This document shows positions 7,208 to 15,486 of a stretch of DNA of 18,699 nucleotides, piece by piece. The notes below the pieces were generated by a model. It was not told where the DNA came from. It searched no databases and saw only the letters and a list, made by a program, of their open reading frames with translations. A program made the position numbers and the translations under genes. This DNA is from DASUFP01 sp036274495 (GTDB lineage Bacteria > Bacteroidota > Bacteroidia > AKYH767-A > OLB10), in the NCBI GenBank assembly GCA_036274495.1, contig DASUFP010000096.1, positions 1 to 18,699 of the forward strand. The letters are read 5' to 3'. Numbering within the stretch: position 1 is the first letter of the stretch; each line of letters begins with the position of its first letter.

Positions 7208-7235
7208 CAAAAGTAAGTTACGGGAATGATCCAAA
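7208..7235 (-). promoter_or_regulatory. Promoter of pstB-phoU
   Basis: On the minus strand a perfect -7 box TACTTTTG (7208-7215) ends 25 bases before the pstB ATG. TTTG (7232-7235) lies 16 bases upstream of it. That spacing is slightly short for the Bacteroidota -33/-7 pair, as might be expected for a promoter that needs an activator. Confidence 0.55.
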
Positions 7236-7252
7236 TGTTAATTGAATATTAA
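7236..7252 (-). promoter_or_regulatory. Candidate Pho box (11-bp direct repeat) upstream of pstB
   Basis: On the minus strand, TTAATA (7247-7252), five bases (TTCAA) and TTAACA (7236-7241) form a direct repeat with 11-base periodicity directly against the -33 element. This matches the Bacillus PhoP half-site TTHACA with 5-base spacing (one mismatch in the first copy) and the 11-bp repeat geometry of OmpR/PhoB-family sites. The same bases also form an inverted repeat, GTTAAT-N5-ATTAAC (7237-7253), so a dyad-binding regulator is the alternative. Confidence 0.4.
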
Positions 7253-7260
7253 CGATTGGC

Positions 7261-7297
7261 AATAAAATAAAGAAAGGGCCACCGGGACCCTCTCTTT
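7261..7297 (-). terminator. Intrinsic terminator of the T9SS cargo gene
   Basis: Read on the minus strand, AAAGAGAGGG (7288-7297) pairs with CCCTTTCTTT (7269-7278) as a 10-bp stem with one G-U pair and a 9-base loop, followed by ATTTTATT. It lies 29 bases after the stop of the gene ending at 7327 and separates that gene from pstB. Confidence 0.75.
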
Positions 7298-7326
7298 ACT
7301 AGATATCTGAATGCTTCTTATGAAAA

Positions 7327-9201
7327 CTACCGCTGAATGGTAAACTTCCTTGAGATCGTCTCATTACCTGCGGATATACGGCAGATATAGAGCCCCGAAG
7401 AAAGTCCTTCGGTTTCAAGTTCCAGTTTGCCGGTTGCCGCCGAAAGTTCCAGCGATTTGTGCATAACCTCTTTCCCTTCAACATTATAAACACTAAGAGT
7501 TACCTTAGGAAGTGTGGTTGCAAAGGAGTAATTCAACGCCACTGCACCGGTAGAAGGATTTGGGTAGAAGGAACCAAAGAAAGAGGAGTTGCCATTTTCC
7601 TGAATTCCCACCGGAACGGTAGAAATGTAGGCGTTCAGCATAATGTCTTCAATTTCACGGTAACGGTAAGCCGACCATGAAGCTGAATTAAGCGCGGAAC
7701 CAAGTACCTCATATGTCCGGTTAGAGAAAGGAGGCAGCTGATTTTGTCCAATGCTGATGCCATCACCATCCATCATCCAGGCAACGTAAAAACTTCCTGA
7801 AGTCACCAACACCGGGTTGGCAAGTGTTACGGTATTCCAGCCGCCAACTATCACTGAATTAGGATCAACATAAGCCGATTCGAGCAATGTATTTGGAGCG
7901 CCGTTAATGCCATCATCATCCAACACATACAGGTAGAAACCTGCCGCATTGTTATTGGCAACAATGTAGGCTCTTAACTGCGTTACCAGACAGGGATAAA
8001 AGGGCGGAACAAATTCAATTCCCGCTCCACCGCCGCCACCTTGCCATGATAATCCGCCAAGTCCTGCATCGGTACCATTGTCGAACGACAATAAAATACT
8101 TGTTGTGGTAGTATCCACTACCTGAAGTTCCATCACTTTTTGGTTGTTGCTTGGAGTAGCATCGCCAGGAAGCTGGGTATCGTTAATGTACCTGAACGCA
8201 CCGGTTGCTGTGGGTGTAAACACCGGACCGAAGGTAATGTCTTCTGTTTGTCCGGGAGTTGAAGCACTTGACGAAACGGTACTTGTAGCCTGGGAAACAT
8301 TCAGGTTATTTACCACACGCGAATACACATTGTACTGAGGCAATGGTTGATTACCGGTATTTTTAATCTGAGTGTTCATGGTAAAGCCCCCGCCGTTTTT
8401 AGACAGAAACAGTCCGCCGGTTTCGGTATTGTTGTTGAATACGGTAGCAGCATCACTAATCGCCAATGTAACTGTTGGAGGATAATAAAACTTAATAGCG
8501 TATGCCGATGGCGGGAAGATGTCGTGCGAATGTTGTAATCCGATATTTCCGCTATTGTTCTCAATACCGATGGTACAAAAATCGGTAGGGTTGTTATAAA
8601 TACCGTTTTGATTCTGGTACTGATACGTAATTGAACTGTCGACGTTGCTTAATATCACCTGGAAGGTATTGGAACCGGTGTAGCCCGGAGCGGCAGGATC
8701 CCATAGCGGAACATTCAGGTAAGATACAATCAGCGTATCATTGTTCGGGCTTGTCCAATACCAGCACTGAGCATTGGGTACAGGCTGAGGAGGATTTGCA
8801 TTATCGGTAAACGTAAGGTCGGATGTCATCACCGCCAGGTAATTTTGAATTCCTGTGGGAGTTGGAATCAGAGGAAACGGATGAGCAACCGGTGTAGTAG
8901 TAAAGCCAACATATCCATTCGATCCGACGCGGAAAGTGGTTACATCATACCAGTAATAGTGAAAAGGAAATCCAACAGGGAAAGGACCGCGAATATTATC
9001 ATCGGCGAGTCCGGTTACCAATACTGCATTGGAATCGACTGTAATATCAATCCAGTTATATGCAGGACCATTGGGATCATTACTATCCCTCCACACATAT
9101 CCGTACGTATCGGGACCACCCGAAGTCTGAGCCCGGACAGAACCGGCAAACAAGGTTGCTACTGTAAGCAGCAGTAAATAACGAGTAATGATTTTCTTCA
9201 T
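7327..9201 (-). CDS. Secreted T9SS cargo protein without recognised catalytic domain
   Basis: This 624-residue protein starts with a signal peptide (MKKIITRYLLLL..., likely cleavage after VRA before QTSGG). It ends with a type A T9SS sorting domain from about residue 544: FYPNPSTGAVALNYS, then VTLSVYNVEGKEV, and finally GLYICRISAG...SRKFTIQR. It should be exported to the periplasm by Sec, carried across the outer membrane by T9SS, and anchored or released with the C-terminal domain removed. The N-terminal part (YGYVWRDSNDPNGPAYNWIDI, later FRVGSNGYVGF) looks like a beta-sandwich found in other large secreted proteins of the phylum. Residues of about 400-530 look like a second all-beta module rich in G and N. 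I see no protease, glycosidase or nuclease motif; binding or adhesion is the best guess. I chose the ATG at 9201 over an upstream TTG-type start because it places the signal peptide at the N-terminus. Confidence 0.88.
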   Translation of the reverse strand: MKKIITRYLLLLTVATLFAGSVRAQTSGGPDTYGYVWRDSNDPNGPAYNWIDITVDSNAVLVTGLADDNIRGPFPVGFPFHYYWYDVTTFRVGSNGYVGFTTTPVAHPFPLIPTPTGIQNYLAVMTSDLTFTDNANPPQPVPNAQCWYWTSPNNDTLIVSYLNVPLWDPAAPGYTGSNTFQVILSNVDSSITYQYQNQNGIYNNPTDFCTIGIENNSGNIGLQHSHDIFPPSAYAIKFYYPPTVTLAISDAATVFNNNTETGGLFLSKNGGGFTMNTQIKNTGNQPLPQYNVYSRVVNNLNVSQATSTVSSSASTPGQTEDITFGPVFTPTATGAFRYINDTQLPGDATPSNNQKVMELQVVDTTTTSILLSFDNGTDAGLGGLSWQGGGGGAGIEFVPPFYPCLVTQLRAYIVANNNAAGFYLYVLDDDGINGAPNTLLESAYVDPNSVIVGGWNTVTLANPVLVTSGSFYVAWMMDGDGISIGQNQLPPFSNRTYEVLGSALNSASWSAYRYREIEDIMLNAYISTVPVGIQENGNSSFFGSFYPNPSTGAVALNYSFATTLPKVTLSVYNVEGKEVMHKSLELSAATGKLELETEGLSSGLYICRISAGNETISRKFTIQR

Positions 9202-9291
9202 GATATTTAGATTAATAGGTTTAGAATCAATGGGAAAGAGGCCTTGTGAGACCGTAATATGAGAATAACAAATTACCACATTTTTTAACAT

Positions 9292-9328
9292 AAAAGCAAA
9301 ACCCTGTAAGTTGCTGACCGGGTTTTGC
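9292..9328 (-). terminator. Intrinsic terminator of the metalloprotease gene
   Basis: On the minus strand, GCAAAACCC (9320-9328) pairs perfectly with GGGTTTTGC (9296-9304) across a 15-base loop, followed by TTTT. It lies 16 bases after the stop of the gene ending at 9345. Confidence 0.75.
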
Positions 9329-9344
9329 CTTTATGTCTGTGTGC

Positions 9345-12239
9345 CTATCGGCTTATAGTGAATTTACGAGTAACCACTCCTGCTGTTCCGGTCACTTTTA
9401 CCTCATAAATTCCGGCAGGCAATTCAGTAACGGGAATAGTCATATAGTTCATGCCTGTCTGAGCATCAAATGTTTTTGCAGTCAGCAGCGCACCCAGCAT
9501 ATTATACAGTTCAATTTTCACCGGTTTGCCGTCAGCTGAACTGCACATCAGGTTCAACAAATCATTGGCAGGGTTCGGGTATACCGAAACAACTTCCGAA
9601 CCATTGTATTCTTCGATACCCGTTGGCGTTTCGTCCCACAGTTTCAGATCGTCGAGGGCGCCCTCCACAAGACTTGGAGCATTTGCATCTTCGGCAACAA
9701 AACGTAGTACCACATTTGCGGTAGGAGTTATATAATCCTGCACTCTGAATGCAAACCGTCGCCAGCTGTGATCAGACACTTTGGTGTTTTCAACCGGAAC
9801 AAAATTTACACCATCGCCTGAAATATAGACCTGCCAGAAATCGGTTCCCGGTGTTGCCCCCTGGTCGTTGGAATACCAGCGGTAATAGGTAAACGCCGGG
9901 TTGGTATATCCCGTAAGGTCGTACACAGGCGATTCGAGGGTGGTGGCACCTCCGTCAATGTCTTCTGTTCCGGCCGGATCGTTTGCGCTGGTAGCATTAC
10001 CTGTTACTGCACAAAACAGTCCGCCGGGAGTGAAATCATCATCCGTTTGTACCATAGCATTTCCTACAAATGACGGAATAGGAATATCAATGATCCAGGT
10101 ACCGGTAGTATTCTGATCACTTGGAAGACCTGTAGTCCAGCTACCGAAAAAGTTGTCAAAGTCTTCGTAAATTAACTCGTTAAAGCCAACCAAAATATAA
10201 TACGGAATGTTCGGTAAAACAGCGTCGTTGGCTCCCTGTGGCTGAACACCCAGGAAGGTTCCGCAATCGTCTTCAATGCCCAGGTAGTATTCAACAATAA
10301 CTCCGTTCGGCTGAGGAGGAAGTGTACCCTGATAATTAGATCCTGTAGTGTTGTTGAGTAAAAACAAATTCCAGGTGGTAGTACCGCCCAAACGATAATA
10401 TCCTTTTACCGTACTGCCAGCAGCCAGTCCCTGCACTTGTGCATCAATGGTAATTGGAGCTTGCGGAACCGCAGTGAGTACCTCATTGTGCGTGATGCCG
10501 GTCATTCCGTTTAAGGTAATTCCATGAATGGCAAAACCGGATGATATGGCGCAGTAATTCGGAGTGCCATTGGACAGATTGCCGTCGTTATCATCAGCCA
10601 AAAAAGCCTCCATCAATATTGCCGGATAGAGGGTTCCTTCGTTACCGTCGAAATCGGTAACACCTGAATAAAATGTAGCGGCAAACAGATCCATCATTTG
10701 CTGCAGATTACCCAAGTTCTTATAGGTGTCCCACCAGCAGCCTGCAATGATTTCACCATCGGCATGCACCTCTCCTACCAGATCCTGCGGATATACTTTC
10801 TTGTCGATCGCATATTCACGAACATAACCTGTGGGATCGTTTGAAAAAAATCCGATTCCCAAGGTATCAGAACCGGTAATTCCAAGGGCCCATAAATCGG
10901 CGTATCCCTCACCCATGGCACCGTTGTTCCACGAAGATCCGATGGACTGATAAAAATTATCATTTATCCCGTGTCCGTATTCATGAAAACATACATCGGC
11001 TACAAGAGAAGTTGCATTACAGCCGCCGCCGGCTGCAAAGAAATTAATGGATGTTCCATCGTAAAAGGCATTGCATGTTCCTGCAACATCCACATTTGAT
11101 TCGAGCGGGTTATCCATTCCTGTGAAGGCCGGAAATTTTGATTTCATATAATCGTGCACCACATTTACCGAATGGTAAACGGTGCGTTGTTTAATGTCAG
11201 TATTGTTGTCGGCAGTAAGGGTATTTGTACCGGGATTTAAGGTCTCATTCCATGCAGGAGTGGTGCCGTTTGTTTTAACATCAGCCCATAATCCTGAAAG
11301 GGAAACGGATGCCAGCACAGATGAGGTATTGCTCAAACCGATGTAGCCCGTGTTATCGGTAAAAAAGTCTACACCGCCCACAACTATTTTAAGGTTTCTT
11401 AACGGTTCAACAGTTGACGGGTTATAGGGATTTGTTACGTAAAGGGCGCCTTCCATCGTAACATCAGTATTTGCAAAATGGTTAACCCTGTTGGTACGGT
11501 AAACGATGCTGCCAGAATTGGCGTCAACCAATGTATAATATTTACCGGGAACTCCTTCAGCATCTTTATTGGAAACCATCACTTCATATACCAGATGATA
11601 CTCGTATTTACGGTAACCCGGCACAGGCAAATAGCTGAGTGTATTTGAAACAACTGACGATACCATACCGCCAACACCCTGAACAGCATTTTGAACCGCT
11701 TGTGCAGGTGTTAAAGTAGCAGCGGGCGACACATTTATGCCGTCAAAATAATTCAGGTTAAAGGAAATCACCCGGTAGTCGTAAAGCATTTTCACCTGAA
11801 TGCGCGTTCCCAGAACTTCGGTACCATTATGCTTCTGGCTAAAAGTGACGATATAAAATTTAGGTGCAGGCACTACCGATTCCAGGTTAAACTCCGACAT
11901 GGGGAGGTTCATTGCTTTCAGGTAGGAGCCAAAAAAGTTCCGTGCAACCTGCTCCGGTCCCGATCCGCCAACATTCAGCGGCTCTCCATAGGCCATCAAC
12001 GGCTTGCCACTGCTTTCATTAAACAGCACCGACCAGTTTCCGGCCGCCTTTATAAACTCCTGCCAGTAAGGCTGGCTTCTGAGCTTATTTTGATACTGAT
12101 TATCAACTTGTTTGCCCGGATTTTGATTGATAGGAACCAGCAGTGGGTCTTTGAACTGTTTAAAGCTTCCACTGGCTTCAACAGTAAATGCGGCCAGTAT
12201 TATCAAGGCCGGGAGCAGAATAGTCCTGGTAAAATTCAT
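9345..12239 (-). CDS. Secreted fungalysin-like (M36-type) zinc metalloprotease with T9SS sorting domain
   Basis: This 964-residue extracellular protease has a signal peptide at residues 1-22. A propeptide region of FTP/PepSY type follows up to about residue 250 and probably keeps the enzyme inactive during export. The catalytic domain carries H419-E420-Y-G-H423-G and the third zinc ligand E444 in MGEGYADLWAL. The HEYGHG...GEGYAD pairing is the M36/gluzincin pattern rather than that of thermolysin proper. Downstream, a beta-sandwich that resembles a MAM or carbohydrate-binding module covers about residues 690-880, ending with GALDDLKLWDET. A type A sorting domain begins near residue 884 (VSVYPNPANDLLNLMC) and ends in TRKFTISR. 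It likely degrades environmental protein for nutrition. It is transcribed alone, with its own promoter and terminator, next to another T9SS cargo gene. Confidence 0.92.
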   Translation of the reverse strand: MNFTRTILLPALIILAAFTVEASGSFKQFKDPLLVPINQNPGKQVDNQYQNKLRSQPYWQEFIKAAGNWSVLFNESSGKPLMAYGEPLNVGGSGPEQVARNFFGSYLKAMNLPMSEFNLESVVPAPKFYIVTFSQKHNGTEVLGTRIQVKMLYDYRVISFNLNYFDGINVSPAATLTPAQAVQNAVQGVGGMVSSVVSNTLSYLPVPGYRKYEYHLVYEVMVSNKDAEGVPGKYYTLVDANSGSIVYRTNRVNHFANTDVTMEGALYVTNPYNPSTVEPLRNLKIVVGGVDFFTDNTGYIGLSNTSSVLASVSLSGLWADVKTNGTTPAWNETLNPGTNTLTADNNTDIKQRTVYHSVNVVHDYMKSKFPAFTGMDNPLESNVDVAGTCNAFYDGTSINFFAAGGGCNATSLVADVCFHEYGHGINDNFYQSIGSSWNNGAMGEGYADLWALGITGSDTLGIGFFSNDPTGYVREYAIDKKVYPQDLVGEVHADGEIIAGCWWDTYKNLGNLQQMMDLFAATFYSGVTDFDGNEGTLYPAILMEAFLADDNDGNLSNGTPNYCAISSGFAIHGITLNGMTGITHNEVLTAVPQAPITIDAQVQGLAAGSTVKGYYRLGGTTTWNLFLLNNTTGSNYQGTLPPQPNGVIVEYYLGIEDDCGTFLGVQPQGANDAVLPNIPYYILVGFNELIYEDFDNFFGSWTTGLPSDQNTTGTWIIDIPIPSFVGNAMVQTDDDFTPGGLFCAVTGNATSANDPAGTEDIDGGATTLESPVYDLTGYTNPAFTYYRWYSNDQGATPGTDFWQVYISGDGVNFVPVENTKVSDHSWRRFAFRVQDYITPTANVVLRFVAEDANAPSLVEGALDDLKLWDETPTGIEEYNGSEVVSVYPNPANDLLNLMCSSADGKPVKIELYNMLGALLTAKTFDAQTGMNYMTIPVTELPAGIYEVKVTGTAGVVTRKFTISR

Positions 12240-12267
12240 GTAAGGGAGGGTTTAGGTTTTTGTGACT

Positions 12268-12275
12268 CAAATTTA
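12268..12275 (-). promoter_or_regulatory. -7 box of the metalloprotease promoter
   Basis: TAAATTTG on the minus strand is a perfect match to TAnnTTTG and ends 28 bases before the ATG at 12239. No TTTG or TTG stands at the expected -33 distance, so the call rests on the -7 box alone. Confidence 0.4.
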
Positions 12276-12379
12276 GTGATTATTGGATAAATGTACACTG
12301 TCGGGCAAACAATAACTTTCTCAAAATCACAAAGTAACAGACACATGGTAATGCAGGGGCCTAAAGTAAACCAAATTGG

Positions 12380-12387
12380 TACTTTTG
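12380..12387 (+). promoter_or_regulatory. -7 box upstream of the 12395 operon
   Basis: TACTTTTG matches TAnnTTTG exactly. It ends only 7 bases before the ATG at 12395, so transcription would start almost at that codon. Either the first gene is leaderless or its real start is a later ATG (12422 or 12431). No clear -33 element is seen. Confidence 0.45.
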
Positions 12388-12394
12388 CCCTCAT

Positions 12395-12856
12395 ATGACC
12401 AACACCACTTTCGATTTACAAATGAACCCGATGGTACGTAACCTTCTGGTTTCGGCAATTGGGACGTGCAAATTCGCGATGATGCACAAAGAGCATCCTG
12501 TCACAAGAGCTATTCATGAGTTCAAATTATTCGAAGGACAATCGCTGGAACATTTTCTTGAAAGAATAAAAGCGGCTAAAGACGGACAGAAAATAAAAAT
12601 GTCTATTAAAGATGAAGTACTCATTTATGCAGCCATGGATCTTACTTGTAAAATTTATCTTACCGATTTGGGCGATAAAATGGAGCAACTTTCTAAACCT
12701 GTAATGAAAGAAGGAAAGAGTTCTTATATTGAGATCAGATCCACCCTGTTAAAAGGGTGCCAGTTTGTAATGGAAGGCATGCGCGAAAAACTTTCCGGCA
12801 TAGATGCTTTTGATGATCTCGTTGAAATTCTGGACAACTACCTGATTTTTGATTAA
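12395..12856 (+). CDS. Hypothetical helical protein of 153 residues
   Basis: I do not recognise this family. The predicted protein is cytoplasmic (no signal, no membrane segment), mostly helical, and rich in methionine (13 of 153) and lysine. It carries scattered cysteines: one near residue 25, one in LTCKIYLTD and one in LKGCQFVMEG. It has no obvious catalytic motif. The frame is intact, starts near a good promoter box and ends 12 bases before the PIG-L gene, so it leads a probable operon with the deacetylase, the small membrane protein and the symporter. Three methionines occur early (residues 1, 10 and 13). Given how close the -7 box lies, the start at 12422 (MNPMVRNLLV) is a fair alternative. 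Function cannot be assigned. Confidence 0.75.
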   Translation: MTNTTFDLQMNPMVRNLLVSAIGTCKFAMMHKEHPVTRAIHEFKLFEGQSLEHFLERIKAAKDGQKIKMSIKDEVLIYAAMDLTCKIYLTDLGDKMEQLSKPVMKEGKSSYIEIRSTLLKGCQFVMEGMREKLSGIDAFDDLVEILDNYLIFD

Positions 12857-12868
12857 CCCAACACTTGT

Positions 12869-15361
12869 ATGAACAAAAAAATAGTCATTGCACTTGTCAC
12901 CCTACTCTCCATATGCACCACAGGTTTTGCCCAGGGCCCGCTGGCAGATAAGTGGGACGCAGCTAAAATTCAGCTGGAGTTAAGCAAACTGAATACGCTC
13001 GGATGCGTGATGTATATTGCCGCACATCCTGACGATGAAAACACTCGACTGCTGACGTACCTTGCCAATGAACGACTTTTCAGAACCGTGTATGTTTCAC
13101 TCACCCGCGGCGATGGGGGACAGAACCTGCTTGGTGATCAGCAGGGCGAGGAATTGGGGTTGATTCGAACACAGGAATTACTTGCTGCCAGAAGGATTGA
13201 TGGCGCGGAACAATTTTTTACCAGTGCCATTGATTTTGGTTATTCAAAAAATCCCGAAGAAACATTTACCAAATGGGACAAAGACCGTGTACTTGGAGAT
13301 TTGGTTTGGGCTATTCGCCGGTTCAGGCCCGATGTAATTATTACCCGGTTTCCCGACATTGGTGATGGCGGACATGGACATCACACTGCTTCAGCCATTC
13401 TTGCATTCGAAGCCTTTAAAGCCGCAGGTGATCCTTCCCGTTTTAAAGAACAGCTTAAACTTACAACTGTATGGCAGCCTAAACGTATTTACTTCAATAG
13501 CTTTATCAGGAGGGGTCAGCCGGTACCGGATTATTACGGTCAGTTAAAACTGGATGTAGGAGGATACAATCCGCTGATAGGGCTCTCGTACGGTGAAATA
13601 GCCGCTGAAAGCAGAAGCATGCATAAGAGCCAGGGTTTTGGAGTAGCGTCAACAAGAGGAACTCAGATTGAATATTTCAAACCGCTGGCAGGAGACACTA
13701 CAGTAAGGGAGTTACTGGGCGGATTAAATCCTTGCTTTGCTCGCCTGTCAAATAGTGAAGAGGCACAAAAGTGGACCAATGATGCAATAGAAAACTTTAA
13801 TCCTTTACATCCTGAATACTCGGTTGATGCGCTGATACATCTTTACCATGCACTTGACAGTTTATCGGATGCTTATTGGAAAAATCAGAAAAAAGAAGCT
13901 GTCTTAAAATTGATTATTGCCTGTTCCGGTATTTACGCGGAAGCTACCGTGAACAGGTTTAACCTGTATCCGGGAGCAACGGTTCCTGCTGAAGTTTCGA
14001 TAATAAGCAGATTAGCGGACCATGTTTCATTAACAGCCATTGCACTCAGCGGAGCCGACACCACTTTTAATGCACCACTCAAACGCAACGAATCGCTCAA
14101 CTGGGAAACAACGTTAACGGTTCAGCAAAACGCAGCCTATTCGGAACCCTACTGGCTTTCGGGGCCGCCCTCGGGATTAATGTATCCCGGCAGCCGTGAA
14201 CTTTCGGGAACTCCTGAAAATAAACCCGCACTTACCGCATTGATCAAATTAAATATAGATGCAACGGCAATTGAATTTACGGTACCGGTTACGTATAAGG
14301 AAACAGATCCTGTTAAAGGAGAAATTTACCGGAAGGCAGAAATTCTGCCGAAACTTTCGGTGGCTCCGGCTGATCCTGTATTGATTTTTACCGGAAATAA
14401 AACACAAAAATTAAAAGCTTCTGTCACCAGCAACTGCGATTCCGCCTCCGGAAGAATACATCTTCAATTACCAAAGGGCTGGACGGCGAAACCGGAATAT
14501 TATGATTTCGGCATCACAGAAATGAATGGTCAATACAATTGTGAATTTGAGGTTTTTCCACCGGTTACAAACGGATCGGTTGCAACGGCTGTTAATGAGG
14601 CCCTGCTGATTGTTGATTCCGATCATCAAACGTTTACTTCAGGTATAAGAAGAATTGAATACGATCATATTCCTCCCCAGTTTCACCTGAGAGAAGCTGC
14701 TGTCAGATTAATTACTATGGACCTGAATACAAAAGCTCATACAATAGGATACCTGGAAGGTGCCGGCGATGATGTGGCGGAATGTTTAACCCGGGCCGGC
14801 TTTACTGTTGAAATGCTGGATGATGAAATATTAAGTGGTGACGGACTGCAAAAATACGATGCCATCATTACCGGAATACGGGCGTACAATACGAACGATA
14901 AAATAGGGAGCTATCAGGAACAATTGCTGCGGTATGTTAACAACGGCGGCACATTGGTAGTTCAGTACAATACCAGCAACTTTTTAGGAACAGTTAAATC
15001 AGATGTCGGCCCCTACCCTTTCAAGATTTCCCGCGACCGGGTGACAGACGAAAATGCAACCGTCAGATTCATCGATCCCAAAAGTAAATTGCTGAATGAG
15101 CCCAATGTGATTACTGCTGCTGATTTTAATGGCTGGGTACAGGAACGCGGATTGTATTTTGCATCTGATGCTGACCCTAAATACTCACCTTTGTTTTCCA
15201 TGAATGATGCAAACGAACCGCCTTTAACAGGAAGTGTTATTTCTGCTCATTATGGCAAAGGAATATTTATTTATACCGGATTGTCCTTTTTCAGACAACT
15301 TCCGGCGGGAGTTCCCGGCGCATACAGGTTGCTGACTAACTTCATCAATGCCGGCAAATGA
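12869..15361 (+). CDS. Exported PIG-L family deacetylase with C-terminal amidotransferase-like domain
   Basis: This 830-residue protein has a signal peptide (MNKKIVIALV..., cleavage likely after GFA before QGP). The PIG-L/LmbE domain of about residues 45-260 contains the zinc motif A52-H53-P54-D55-D56-E57 and a second ligand site in GHGHHTASA (H169-H172). Such domains remove acetyl groups from N-acetylated sugars or related molecules. The middle, about 350-600, is a beta-rich linker, probably Ig- or NEW3-like. From about residue 620 (HTIGYLEGAGDD) a Rossmann-like domain resembling class I glutamine amidotransferases or ThuA follows; I see no catalytic cysteine nucleophile in it, so it may be structural or substrate-binding. 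The large exported form differs from the small cytoplasmic enzymes of mycothiol or bacillithiol synthesis. Its stop overlaps the start of a 42-residue membrane protein by 4 bases, and a symporter follows, which suggests processing outside and uptake inside. Confidence 0.9.
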   Translation: MNKKIVIALVTLLSICTTGFAQGPLADKWDAAKIQLELSKLNTLGCVMYIAAHPDDENTRLLTYLANERLFRTVYVSLTRGDGGQNLLGDQQGEELGLIRTQELLAARRIDGAEQFFTSAIDFGYSKNPEETFTKWDKDRVLGDLVWAIRRFRPDVIITRFPDIGDGGHGHHTASAILAFEAFKAAGDPSRFKEQLKLTTVWQPKRIYFNSFIRRGQPVPDYYGQLKLDVGGYNPLIGLSYGEIAAESRSMHKSQGFGVASTRGTQIEYFKPLAGDTTVRELLGGLNPCFARLSNSEEAQKWTNDAIENFNPLHPEYSVDALIHLYHALDSLSDAYWKNQKKEAVLKLIIACSGIYAEATVNRFNLYPGATVPAEVSIISRLADHVSLTAIALSGADTTFNAPLKRNESLNWETTLTVQQNAAYSEPYWLSGPPSGLMYPGSRELSGTPENKPALTALIKLNIDATAIEFTVPVTYKETDPVKGEIYRKAEILPKLSVAPADPVLIFTGNKTQKLKASVTSNCDSASGRIHLQLPKGWTAKPEYYDFGITEMNGQYNCEFEVFPPVTNGSVATAVNEALLIVDSDHQTFTSGIRRIEYDHIPPQFHLREAAVRLITMDLNTKAHTIGYLEGAGDDVAECLTRAGFTVEMLDDEILSGDGLQKYDAIITGIRAYNTNDKIGSYQEQLLRYVNNGGTLVVQYNTSNFLGTVKSDVGPYPFKISRDRVTDENATVRFIDPKSKLLNEPNVITAADFNGWVQERGLYFASDADPKYSPLFSMNDANEPPLTGSVISAHYGKGIFIYTGLSFFRQLPAGVPGAYRLLTNFINAGK

Positions 15362-15486
15362 AGTCCGCTGATAAACCCATTGATGCTCCCGACACTTCAA
15401 AGTGGTCTAAGTGGTATTGGGGAGTTGCAATTGGTTTGGTGATTCAGATTTTATTTTACTACGCACTCACAATTCTCTTTTCATGA
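15358..15486 (+). CDS. 42-residue single-pass membrane protein between deacetylase and symporter
   Basis: This small ORF is easily missed. Its ATG (15358-15360) overlaps the PIG-L stop TGA in an ATGA, and its own TGA (15484-15486) overlaps the symporter ATG (15483-15485) in a second ATGA. The product starts with a short polar stretch (MKSADKPIDAPDTS) and a W/K-rich boundary KWSKWYW at residues 15-21. One hydrophobic helix follows at about 21-41, ending FS. The two tight overlaps argue for translational coupling of all three genes and make chance unlikely. By analogy with the small DUF4212-type partners encoded beside some sodium:solute symporters, it could be an accessory subunit or assembly factor of the transporter. 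That is inference; no sequence match to DUF4212 is claimed. Confidence 0.8.
   Translation: MKSADKPIDAPDTSKWSKWYWGVAIGLVIQILFYYALTILFS

Noticed and set aside
9253..9275. TAATTTG-like box upstream of the 7327-9201 gene
   Set aside because: It is one base too short between TA and TTTG to match the consensus, and there is no matching -33 element.
11829..12290. 153-codon plus-strand ORF opposite the metalloprotease propeptide
   Set aside because: It is antisense to a well-supported gene and extends over that gene's own promoter. Composition gives no domain.
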